64,000 bases of DNA from Xenia sp. Carnegie-2017 (Eukaryota > Cnidaria > Anthozoa > Malacalcyonacea > Xeniidae). The position numbers were made by a program, and so were the translations under genes. Within the stretch, counting starts at the first letter, position 1, and the number at the start of each line of letters is the position of its first letter. This document shows, in pieces, positions 21,966-31,930 of this stretch. The stretch spans positions 8,878,230-8,942,229 of the forward strand of contig NW_025813486.1 in NCBI RefSeq assembly GCF_021976095.1, given 5' to 3'. The notes under the pieces were generated by a model. It was given only the letters and a program-made list of their open reading frames with translations, searched no databases and was not told where the DNA came from.

Positions 21966-22786
21966 ATGGATACGGATTACTCAAACTATTCCTCTAGTAA
22001 TTATTCTGGAAGCAGAGTTTCAAACTACGAAGAAATGATTAGCGATCAAAACATGATTTAACCATATGCTTATGAGCCGATTGAAACAGACTCTAGCGAC
22101 GAGCCTATGGACGACTCCGACGAAGTTGCCGCTGCATCATCGACTGAATCCGTATCGGAACCCAACAGCCTTTAGGATAAATTCTGGTAAATACTATTAT
22201 TTTACTTGTTTCTGCAATTTATGTCGTTTTGTTTTTACATGTTTCATTGCACGAATTATCTGCCGAATTATGTTACGCGTATGTTGAATATCACATTACG
22301 CTTGAGTTTTCAACCTTTAAATATTTTTATATAAAATGATTATTTAGTTGCTATTTTACCTGAATAGGTGCACATGTAGCCATTGTCAAATCATGGATAG
22401 AGAGGAAGAATGTGTTTGTTGCAAAGAAATTTCAACTGTTGTAACAATGAATGAAGACTCAGCGCAATTTGAGGGAAATTGATACTCCGGACTGTATTAC
22501 AGATAATCCTGTTTTTCGAAATCTTTGTTTAAATCATTGGGTATTACGATTGGCATGGAGTGAGAACAAACAACACTATGGTTCAAGAGCTGAGGAAGGA
22601 TCTGAACACAAAAGACAAAGACATGTAGCTTACAGGCAACTGGTTCGATGGTGTTGGAATGTATTGGGCAAGGAAATTAGAGTACCACTACCATCTAGCG
22701 TTGTTAGCTGCATTCGAGCACATTTCCCACCACCAGGTCTAGAAGAGGACTTTGTCTTTGATGGTTTTAAATTTGCTGATGAATAA
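21966..22786 (+). pseudogene. P2X7 ballast-domain-like gene inside the transposon
   Basis: Two exons. Exon 1 (21966-22186) starts MDTDYSNYSSSNYSGSR and is acidic and Ser-rich (YEPIETDSSDEPMDDSDE), with two in-frame stop codons near its middle and end. Exon 2 (22368-22786), joined in phase across a GT-AG intron, begins W CTCSHC and has MDREEECVCCKE, then after one frame change CITDNPVFRNLCLNHWVL, HVAYRQLVRWCWNVLG, RVPLPSSVVSCIRAHFP and DFVFDGFKFADE. This is the zinc-binding cytoplasmic ballast domain of P2X7 (WCxCGxC..CxCC, CITxxPxFxxxCL, YRQLVRW, LPSxVVxxIR). No channel-forming part is present, as in free-standing cnidarian relatives. The C-terminal 110 codons are intact. It lies just inside the left TIR, 95 bp after it. 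Confidence 0.8.
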
Positions 22787-23076
22787 TAATGTTAATGTAA
22801 ATTATTATAGCCATATTCATAAGTATCTTTAATGATGAATTACAAATAAATAAAAATATAAATTGGATTTAGTAAATGAACAATAAATACAAATTATAAT
22901 GGCCAAGCCAAACCAATTCTTTATTTGTGCTATGCAAAGATTTTGGTGTATATAATTGAAAAGTGCCTTTGCTAATGAATTTGAATAGCAAAACAAAAAA
23001 TTGGGCTACTCTACTATTAGAGATTCTCTTATTATTAATTATAAATATTGATATATACATAAATATTTTTTGGGGA

Positions 23077-24060
23077 CTATTTACCCATTCTTGATTTGTG
23101 TGCTTGTAAAACACTTTCTTTGTTTGGCTTTTCTATAGATGCAATATTTCTTGGATTGTTCTCTGGTAAAGAAATACTATTATGTATATTTTTTAAATTG
23201 AAACAGCAGATATCTTCCATCATACCTTGCACAAAAGAATATGATTTACTCGCCATAATTGGCTTGGCTACCCAATTTTTTCGCCCTTTTTGAACACGAT
23301 ATTATATCGCTTTTCCCCTTGCTGCTTTCCACAGTGAACTTGTGCTTGTTTTCTGCCAGTGTTTACATTGTGGTCTATCACTGCCAACTTGGTTCTTTCA
23401 AGCATACCTTTGTACGAAAAGTGAAGACGTTTGGGTAAGTATTTTAGGAGAAGTGAGTGGTAAACCTCAAGTTCCCCAGTGTGGTGAAATTCTGTTAGCT
23501 TTGTTAAGTCTTATAATACTTTTTTGTTGAGTACTATTTCTTCTAAAGCAACATGAGCAGCAGAGCCATTTTCTAACCACTTTGTTTTTCTTTGTTTTCT
23601 TTCAGAATGAGGACCACGGGCGCACTTTTTAAAGAATTTTCCCTTCTTTCACTTGTGCTTATTGACAACATAATTTAATATTGAAACCTATTTTTCTTGC
23701 AACAAATCTGCATCTCGCTTGCAAGACTGAACGCACCACCACAAATGGTTGGATACAGACTGCACTCTTTTGAGTAGGGTTTCATGTTTCTGGGCTTTCC
23801 GTTTTACGAATGGATATATGGACGGTAAACTACCAGGTTTTAACGTCTTCTTTGCTTTCTTGTTAAATAGCTCTTTTAAGGAATTTTGAAAACAATCAGG
23901 CGTAAATTGCGCGCTGCAAACCTAACGTAAATTTGCTTTCGGTAGGTTTTCGCGTCGGACACGACTTAGCCACATTCGACGAAGATTTTTGTCGTTTGAC
24001 AAATGGTGAAATGATATTTCGCGCCCTTTGGTTTTCTTCGAACAAATGTTACATTATGGT
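23077..24060 (-). pseudogene. THAP transposase remnant of the Kolobok-like element
   Basis: Minus strand, essentially one frame with several in-frame stops. The N-terminal part is a THAP domain (YHFHHLSNDKNLRRMWLSRV, then VCSAQF where the family has His, then LKPGSLPSIYPF as the closing box). It runs directly into the C-terminal half of the family: HLWWCVQSCKRDADLLQEK, FFKKCARGPHSERK, AAHVALEEIVLNKK, LTKLTEFHHTGELEVYHSLL, YLPKRLHFSYKGMLERTKLA and NWVAKPIMASKSY, ending QAHKSRMGK. The central region with the catalytic acids (present in part at 9050-9400 in the other element) is absent, so the protein is an internal-deletion derivative. The stops and the Cys2-Cys-His change make it non-functional. 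Confidence 0.8.
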
Positions 24061-24159
24061 ACCATACAGTAGGGCATTTTTACAATTGTAATAAAATTAA
24101 GTGAGACAAATGCGTCCTTAAATCTGTGTTCGTATTGTGATTTGTATTTATATTTATAT

Positions 24160-24382
24160 GCCCGCCAAACTCGCGGAGTGACGTAACGACGAAAAACCGC
24201 TGTTGGACTGCGGCTTCGCTTGAATGTACGCAATGGCGATCGAACAAGAGGCAACAATACACACATTTAAGGCATTATTTCTCGATTTAAATTTGAATTA
24301 GAAACCTAGGATTTCGCGAGAGAGGTAAGAACAATATACACTTTCATATGAGAGAAAGTTGTGTTAATGTCTGACTACTCCT
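24160..24382 (-). repeat. Right TIR of the Kolobok-like element
   Basis: Reverse complement of 21651-21870; the outermost bases are GTCTGACTACTCCT followed by TTAA. Confidence 0.85.
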
Positions 24383-24640
24383 TTAAAGGTACAAGATAAG
24401 AAACATGTTGCCTACACTTTATCCATATTCACTTCTAGTTATTGTGGTTTGACACAAAGACAGGTCCTAATCAATGCTTTTTCTGTTATAATCTCTGAAG
24501 ATATCATATTTATTTCACAAATTCTGATAAAGGTCTGAGAAAACCGCTTGAGTTGCAAGATATTTCAGGTCGACATGTTTCCTTTTTTGAGAAAGAATCT
24601 TTTCATTTGACAACCGCCATGTTTATCGCCATTTTTATCT

Positions 24641-24789
24641 TTTATATTTCCCATTTATCATTTTATTTTACTTAACTTTCCCCCAGTTTCCGGTTGACAC
24701 ACGCGCCCGGCTTACTTTCATAGACTGGAAAGTAATCGACACAGGTAAGAGCTCAGGTTACTTCCGGGACCATAGCTGCAGGCTATCTA
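24641..24789 (-). repeat. Right inverted repeat of a candidate 6.4-kb element
   Basis: Reverse complement of 18390-18525 with one additional segment of about 30 bp. The flanks do not show a clear target duplication. Confidence 0.65.
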
Positions 24790-26280
24790 CTGGTATAAAA
24801 AAACACTTATTGAATTCGTCCTTTGCATGATAATGTCAAGAATCATTCTGACCTGAGTCTGATTGCTTCTTAATATCATGCCAAATCTCCTCAAATAACT
24901 ATTAATTAAGTAAATGGGAAGATTTACTTCCAGTGAAATGGCGCATTTTGATTTGCTCGGAAACATTCTTGCCAGCCGCGTGTTTCAAGTGATAAATCTG
25001 GCACTTCTTCGGCCACGGAGGGATAGTACTCATAGATGTGTGTTGTAATTCGTGGAAACAATTAGTTTTAATAGACGTTAACACGACTGAACTTGCATTG
25101 ATGAACCCATCCCTTTAATTAACGCGTTGGAAGCGCCACTAGCTAGTACTCTTTTTAAATATTTGAGTAACTTGTATCAGTTTGAAATATAAAAACAATG
25201 ATTGAGTTTTTCAAAATGTCTTCATTATATGATTGTCAATGTTGTCCATTTCAGGTTTCATTTTTAGAATTTTATCAAAATTTAGTTCATAAACCAAAAA
25301 CGATGATTACCAAACATACTTTGAAAAATTGCATTGATACATAAGTATGGCTATAATTTGCGTAAATTATAGAAAACAGGTAAAACATATACTTTAAGAT
25401 AATCTGCTGGCTTAGTTTGAAAACCCGACGTTTTACCAGCTTTTTGAGAGCAACAAAGAGATGAGCGTCAATTATAAATTATATAATACACTCTTATTTA
25501 TGAAATTAAAGTAAAACCAGCAAAATTTTGACTGTTTAAAGACTTCTTAAGCTCGTTTGGTAAAGAGCACGAGTTTCTTGTTGCGAGAAAAAAGCGCGAA
25601 GCTCATGGCTTGAGAGAGAGTGCAGTATAATAGATCATTTTAGCAAATATTAAAAATGTTCCAAACACTTTATGTTTTTTATGAAAGAGAACTATTTCAG
25701 TGCAACCCTTGAAAAATTCTTTAATTACCAGCAGAAATGGGGGGTGAGATGCTAGTGATAGTCTGATTTAGCTTAAATTAATAACAAAAATTATGATAGA
25801 AAACATTGACGCAGAAAGATTGTGATAAGGAAATGAATTTGGTCCTTACTTTGTAAACTATGATAAATCCCATTATAACGCATACACGAATATAAAACGA
25901 CGACTTTTTTCCATTCTTTTTAAATTGTCTCCATTTAATCTTATTTTTTTAAATGCCTATGTCACGAAATAGTTTATTTTTGCAAATAGAAGATCTCCAA
26001 AAACTGTCACACGCTCTTTTTTTAACATTAATGTTTGCATGCTTAATTTTAGATGCATTGAAGTTTTTTAATATATAAATTAAGGAGAGTATGTTCAGTC
26101 ATTTTGTAATTAACATATTCGTTATTTGCATTTATTTTAGACAAAAATAAACATTGTTGATTTCTATTAGTTAGTTGATAAGTTTACACAACAATAAAAA
26201 AGTTCAGAAAAATCCAAAATGCCTAACAGATGATTTTTTGACTTTCTGAAGTACAATAAGAATAAATAGACTCTAACTCT
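24790..26280. other. No recognised gene
   Basis: AT-rich DNA. A stretch near 24830-24870 (TCAAGAATCATTCTGACCT) resembles part of the inverted-repeat element at 39226-39453. Confidence 0.5.
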
Positions 26281-26285
26281 TGTTT

Positions 26286-27400
26286 TTAAAAAAAAGGAAT
26301 GTTGAGTTCATCAATGTTATTATAATAGACAAACGCTTTGATTACAAGTAAAAAAAATCTTTCTAAATCGTACACAACAGGTGATTTCCAGAAAAAAACG
26401 CGGTGGTGAACGTTTGTAACTGAAGCAACTTGACACAAAGTACAAAAGAGCAATTTCAGGCACTCAGTTTTTGGACACTTTCGATCAGGTTCATCCACGC
26501 AATCCAACGTATAACAAGTTTCCCCAGAACACGAGCCAAATATGAACGTCTTAACAATGTAATCAGTCAAACAAGCTGTGGTTACAGCGTTGTGTGTTTT
26601 GGGTAAAAAGTCAACCTTTTGTAATGGACTGATTGAAATTTTTCAGAATTGTCTGAAAAATTTAAAACGCGCCACACAAAAAAACCGTAACAAGCACATA
26701 TTGCAAACTCATTTCTGTCAAATGCAGGGTTCTAACGGCATATGTAGACTGCAAAATAATAATCGTAAACACAAACACGTTGTAGCAGATTTAAACTGTC
26801 AGCATCAAAATAGAACAGTTTGCCGTCAGTGCCTTCTGTTAAGAGACGGATGATATCAGCACGATAGCCCACCCGCAATTCTAATTTGTCTTCAACACCA
26901 CTTTTATTCCCACTTTCACGTGTTTCTTTTAACACTTGGCTGTCACGTTCATTCACCTTAAAATTCCTACTAAGAAAAATCAACCTAACTCAATGCAATC
27001 AACTCAACTATATTCAACTTTAAGATGGATCCATTGGTCGGGTCCGTCTTTTAAAGATTCCTTTACGTTCCATAAACCATCAGGTAGCTTAAACACACAA
27101 CACCAAAAACGATCCAATTTAAAGGGAAAATCAGGATTTATACAAGTAGGGATGGCAATTCTCTTTCCGTCCGGAAAAAACTTAATAGCAGTAGCGGGAG
27201 CATCGTGAATGTTTAAGCAATATAACGGTTTAGGTAACTTGCCGACCTGATGCTCAGGTAAGGCAAAAACAATCAAAACAAATCGATAATATTATGTCCA
27301 AGACGATGATCGAGTGCTGCACTTGCAGCTAATAACGAACCGTCACAGGAAACGGCTCATTTTTTATCTGGGTAAAAATTTAAAATTTGTTTCTTCGTGT
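26286..27400 (-). pseudogene. WD40-repeat-like gene remnant
   Basis: Read on the minus strand, blocks like AVSCDGSLLAASAALD, LYCLNIHDAPATAIKFFPDG, DRFWCCVFKLPDGLW, RADIIRLLTEGTDGKLFYFD and VTNVHHRVFFWKSP follow each other in changing frames. The H-x-A-x-x-A-I-K-F-x-P-D-G pattern and the GK.FYFD stretch are those of WD40 blades. Stops and frame changes between blocks show decay. The Cys-rich stretch near the end (ETCYTLDCVDEPDRKCPKTE) is not explained. It could be the C-terminal part of a larger receptor-like protein. Confidence 0.4.
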
Positions 27401-27660
27401 TCGTTTCAAATTTCATATTCAAGAATTTCTGTACATAAGATTTAAATCTTCACTTTATAAGCTCCTGTAGCTGTACAAGAATCTTTTCATTGATGAAAAA
27501 TAACACAAACAACGTATCACCATACTTGTTTCAATTTTGACAACATACAATGGTAAAATACCGCCTGCATGTATTCTAAAAAAAAGGGATGTCTTAATGT
27601 TAATGTAGAGGAACATCGAAGAAGATCAATATTTCAAATGTTTTATATGGTTTACCTCCC

Positions 27661-27901
27661 TCATACAAATCTCCTATTCAGAAAATCTAGGAGGTGACGA
27701 AATTTCAGATTCATCGTCAGAGGAATCAGAAGACATCTTTTTTCTGCGCTACTCTTTTTTATTTCACCTTTTTTCTTTTGAACAAGCCTGAGATATTCAT
27801 CAAATGTATATAGTGAAAACCTTGTAAAAAATGGATCATAGTTCCAAATTTTTTCCATTCTCCCCGAGGGAAGCATTATGTCATCTTTTTTTTTCGTATG
27901 T
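27661..27901 (-). other. Open stretch, product unknown
   Basis: About 80 codons with IWNYDPFFTRFSLYTFDEYL and LVQKKKGEIKK. The open frame runs into the palindrome at 27902. No family recognised. Confidence 0.25.
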
Positions 27902-28134
27902 ATAGTATAAAACAAATTCCGAAGAAGCAAGACATCTTGAGATTGCAAAATATGAATCAAAACAAGACGAGAAGTAAACTGTAAATTTTCGACTTTATTT
28001 CAAAGTCATCCTTATTCTGTCTGACGATGACTTTGAAATAAAGTCGAAAATTTACAGTTCACTTCTCGTCTTGTTTTGATTTATATTTTGCAATCTCAAG
28101 ATGTCTTGCTTCTTCGGAACTTGTTTTATACTAC
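27902..28134. repeat. Long palindrome with hammerhead-like core
   Basis: Arms of about 108 bp (27902-28009 and 28025-28134) differ at only a few positions and are separated by about 15 bp. The right arm starts after CTGACGATGACTTT; AAAGTCGAAAA completes the CTGAnGA / stem / GAAA layout (28021-28050). Arms share TCCGAAGAAGCAAGACATCT and AAACAAGACGAGAAGT. Probably two PLE tails in mirror orientation. Confidence 0.8.
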
Positions 28135-30370
28135 ACTTCTTTAAATTGTCGGCTGGTCATGGTTTTTACATATGTATATTTTGTGTTCTTTTTAACTTTT
28201 CTTTAGACTTATATCTTTAGTTCGAAATGCATTCTAGATGAACAAAGTTGATGTTTCGACTTAACTATCGGATATTTCTGTCCATCGTACTTTTGAGTGA
28301 CGACAAGTGACTTTCCTTTCACCATCTTCAGTTATTATATCATACTTATCACATTTCAGCTACATTTTTTTTATTTATTATGCTTTTTTTCATTCCTTCA
28401 AGTTTTTTGAAAGGCAAATTTGCTTCTGTAAAATTCTTCGGTGATTTTTTCTCATCTATTTTATCATACAAAATTCTCTTTACTATTTAGGACATCCATT
28501 GATTAAGTCTCGATAAGTTATCACTTGAACGTTCTTTAAACATAAAAACATTCTGGAGTCAAGTGAATTGTTCTTTTTAACATATCTTCATGATCAATTA
28601 CATTGCACTTCTTTTGGTAAAAATTTGTTCAGGTTTGTCAGTTCCAATTTTATCAGTTAATCTGAGTTTTATGAATCTCTGAAGAAGAATTCAAAGTCAT
28701 TCTTGCAATCATGTCTTAAATGACAAATGACATTTGTGTTTGTTATTTAGATGTAGTTGCTAAAATTATTACGCAAAATAATGTAATCAGCACACACAAC
28801 AGTTTAATAAACTGAATAGTTCCGCCCTTCTGGAATTTCGAAGTGTTTGTCGAAAGTATTAAAGCAAAAGAAGTTAAAAGTATTAACAGTTACTGATTTT
28901 CATGTCAATTTCACTACGCAAATGCTTTGTTGAGGCAAAGCGTTTTTAACTCAATTATAAAATATGTAAAAACGTAATTATATTTTCGTAAAAGGCAAAC
29001 AAACATGGACAAGCGTGTTACTAAATTAACCAGGCGGAACGAATAGCTTTTGCTGGCTAAATCATCTTATCAGTTTTATGAGACACCCAGTGTAATTCAA
29101 TTTTTCCAACAATGTATGTACCATCAATGAACATGCTGCAATGAACCATGGATGGAGTTGCTTATAATTTCGCTCGGCGACAGAATATAAACATTTGTAT
29201 ATCTTTCGCTTGCTCTACATACTTAGTGTCTATTTCCTAAGCGTTCACAATGTACCATTACAAAAATTTAGTTTAGTGCAGACCAGGAAAAATTACAAAC
29301 GGACAACTAAGCAACGTCTTTGATGGTCGACTTGAGTTTATACCCTCGACATAAGACTATTCCATCTAAAGCTATTTTATTTGAGTTGTGTTGAAAGAAG
29401 TCAATACGCAGAAAGTTTTTTTGAAATTAAAGTATTTGAATGAAGACAAGATTTATCCACAATAGCTCAGAGGCAACCGATTTAGAGTTTAAGTACTGAC
29501 CGGGGGTTGAATTACACAGGAAGTGATCTCAGTTTACTCTATCCGATAATATTGTGCCATTCAGTAAAAATATCCTTATATTTCCTGTTATCAGTTTAAG
29601 GACGTCCTTATACAACTATTTTCAAAACACCCTGATGCTACCGTTAACTCTGCATTCTAATGAAAGTTTTAAAAAGTTATAAATCATATGCATGTTTGTC
29701 ATTTAAAAGTTACTACTTTGAGCTGTCAAACCTGCACTTTGGAAGGCAAAACTTGTGGTTTTATGGCCGAAACCGGGACGCCACAGGTAGCTGTTTTATT
29801 TGAAATTATCAAATTTCTGAGATTATTTGAAACTGCAACCCCTGATTAATTCATTCAGGCACGTTTGCTAAGTTTCTAATCAATAATCGTTTATCTTCCA
29901 TTCGTTTAAAGTATATCATAAAATGTTTCGTCGACAAACGACGAGTTACAACGTTAAAAATGAATTTTTACCCTGTACTTAATACAGTTGTTCAATCATC
30001 GAAATGAAAATTACCATTTACAAAATAAAGATGTCTACTACACTTACGCTCTAGAAAAGTCTTATAATGAAGCATTCCTTTATAACTAATATTAGAGAGA
30101 GCAGATCCCTTTTCTTCCTTTAGAACAAAAATTGCAGCTCAAAATGATCGATAAAGAAATTTTAAAATTAGAAAGCAATATTACATTTCTGGTAATGAAT
30201 TAATTTTATATACACTGTACCTTCGTTGACAAAAGATGAGTTACAACGTAAAAAGTTTATTTTTACGCAGTACTTAAAACAGTTGTTCAATCATTGAAAT
30301 GAAAACTACAACTCACAGAATAAAGATGACAAATTTCTAATTTTTTGTCTACAAGACTGTTAAAAGAAAG
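28135..30370. other. No recognised gene
   Basis: AT-rich DNA with no convincing coding signal or element ends. Two similar stretches (ACGACGAGTTACAACGTTAAAA at about 29938 and AAAAGATGAGTTACAACGTAA at about 30232) suggest a local duplication of about 100 bp. Confidence 0.45.
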
Positions 30371-30379
30371 TCTCTTCTG

Positions 30380-30462
30380 ATGCGAAATATAGGAAAGGGA
30401 AATATAGGAAATATAGGAAAGGGAAATATAGGAAATATAGGAAAGGGAAATATAGGAAACAT
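30380..30462 (+). repeat. Minisatellite, 24-bp unit
   Basis: About three and a half copies of a unit made from GGAAATATA and GGAAAGGGAAATATA. Opposite-strand frames over it are low-complexity artefacts (SYISYISL). Confidence 0.85.
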
Positions 30463-31245
30463 GGACATTAATAAACAAAAATTATTTTTACCTTCTCAAC
30501 ATTTCTTTGATAATGCTATGTCACTATTTGAAAGTAGTAAAGCAAGATCTGTTTTTACAATTTTGTTTGAAATGATCTTGATTTCATTATAAATACCGTC
30601 ATTAAGTGAATGGCTTGAATTATCATTACATGTTTTGACAGCCAACAACAACACCAATAGTCTATCCCTGTTCCCCACTAACATAAAGTATGTAGAAATT
30701 CAATTATTGATAAACATCAAAATCTATTATTTTGCCATAGTATGACGGAACTTTTATGTAAAATTGTTCTACCTGATCGGCACTGGAACATGGTTATTTT
30801 ACGTACACTTTTGCGTTTTCACTACAAACCATCAGCGGTAGTTATAAATATAAAGTTTAGGTTAAACAATGGTTAAATAGCCCGGGAATATCAACAATGC
30901 TAAAAATGTAAAGTTCAGAAATGGCTTCATTGATGAAAAGCAATGTTGGCAATGTCACTTGATGTGCTTCGCGAGACGAAATGCTTGAAAAATTCGAAGA
31001 AAATAAAAGAACTAAGCAAGATGTTTAGAGAGTTTGGGAACAAAAATCAATGCTGAGTAGAGTCTTTTGGTGATGTTCAGTGACAAAACTCGTGAGCGTA
31101 CCCCTTCGTACAAATCTACCTACGCACAAATCCAATACATCATAAAAATGATATCAAAAAGAGTCAGGCGTATTACAAGTTCTATAAAAGAAATTATTAA
31201 AACAAAAAAAAACTTAAAAGGAAAGTACGGTGGTCCACAAGTGTT

Positions 31246-31332
31246 ACGGCAATAAACAAAGCTCCCCGGCAATAAACAAAACTCCACGGCAATAAACAAA
31301 ACTCGACTGCAATAAACAAAACTCCACGGCGG
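31246..31332 (+). repeat. Tandem repeat, about 21-bp unit, four copies
   Basis: Unit CGGCAATAAACAAAACTCCA repeated four times with small changes. It lies just upstream of the integrase-core remnant. Confidence 0.85.
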
Positions 31333-31439
31333 AATTGAAATATGCGAGACAATATACAATATGCTGCCTAAACATCAATTTCAAAGTGGCTTCAAACGAT
31401 TTTTTTGATTCGATGCATTCAGAACTGTTTTATTTCATT

Positions 31440-31930
31440 TTTACCAATTTATTATTGAGTTCACTGATTCAGACTAGTTGCACAAAAGAATTTTCCCCTG
31501 AAAGACTTATCTTCTTTAATTTCTGTAAAGGATTTATGTATGAAGAAATTGGTATGTTTTTAAGAAAACATCATGAAATACAGTACTTTAAGCATTTAGC
31601 ATTGCTACAATTAAAAGGCTAATGGCCAGTTTTGAACGAAAAATGAGAAATATTGACTACAACTATGATGACCTTGAGAGATAAATTAGGGAGTTCGTTG
31701 ATGCACATGTTTGCTTAAAAGAATATTGTTCCGTTTGGCATAAACTTCAGTTAAACACAAGTGTACCCACACAAGTTTCTAAACATGCTGTGCAGTCAAT
31801 TTTTCGAGAAATCGACCCAGAAGGAACCTAGGGAAAAAAAGGTCATCGGCTTAAAGAAGAACTTGCTATAATCCGTTTTCACTACAACGTGATGGATACC
31901 AGCAACGGATCTAGCGATGTATCTGGCACA
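31440..31930 (+). pseudogene. Integrase-core transposase remnant, N-terminal half
   Basis: Successive blocks in two frames: FCKGFMYEEIGMFLRKHHEI (helix-turn-helix-like), IDYNYDDLER, AHVCLKEYCSVWHKLQL, SKHAVQSIFREIDPEGT and KKGHRLKEE. They follow the order seen in eukaryotic integrase-core (rve) transposase-like proteins, where a HTH region is followed by a YRxxW..L block and LxxIDPEG...R+.HRL just before the catalytic core. The catalytic core itself is not present. Broken. The exact superfamily (IS3EU-like or Ginger-like) cannot be settled here. Confidence 0.6.

Larger units (their letters stand above)
21651..24382. mobile_element. Kolobok-like DNA transposon carrying a P2X7-ballast-like gene
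   Basis: A 2732-bp element flanked by TTAA on both sides (21647-21650, 24383-24386). Its TIRs start AGGAGTAGTCAGAC and extend about 220 bp (21651-21870 and 24160-24382) at roughly 90% identity. It contains a P2X7-ballast-like gene on the plus strand (21966-22786) and a THAP transposase remnant on the minus strand (23077-24060), tail to tail. TTAA duplications together with a THAP-type transposase are the hallmarks of the Kolobok superfamily; piggyBac also uses TTAA but lacks THAP. The transposase has lost its central catalytic part and both genes are decayed, so the copy is non-autonomous. It is nested in the 18390-24789 element. Confidence 0.8.

Noticed and set aside
28255-28340. Another hammerhead-like tail (minus strand CTGAAGATGGTGAAAGG)
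   Set aside because: The following stem and GAAA are not at the right distance; similarity is limited to the first bases.
30287-30592. Repetitive peptides (SYISYISL; GNIGKGNIGN)
   Set aside because: Products of the 24-bp minisatellite on either strand, not a gene.
30380-31332. CRISPR-like array
   Set aside because: Repeats are contiguous minisatellites without spacers, and the DNA is eukaryotic.
31120-31359. Minus-strand frame with repeated VLFIA/SFVYCR
   Set aside because: Reading of the 21-bp tandem repeat.
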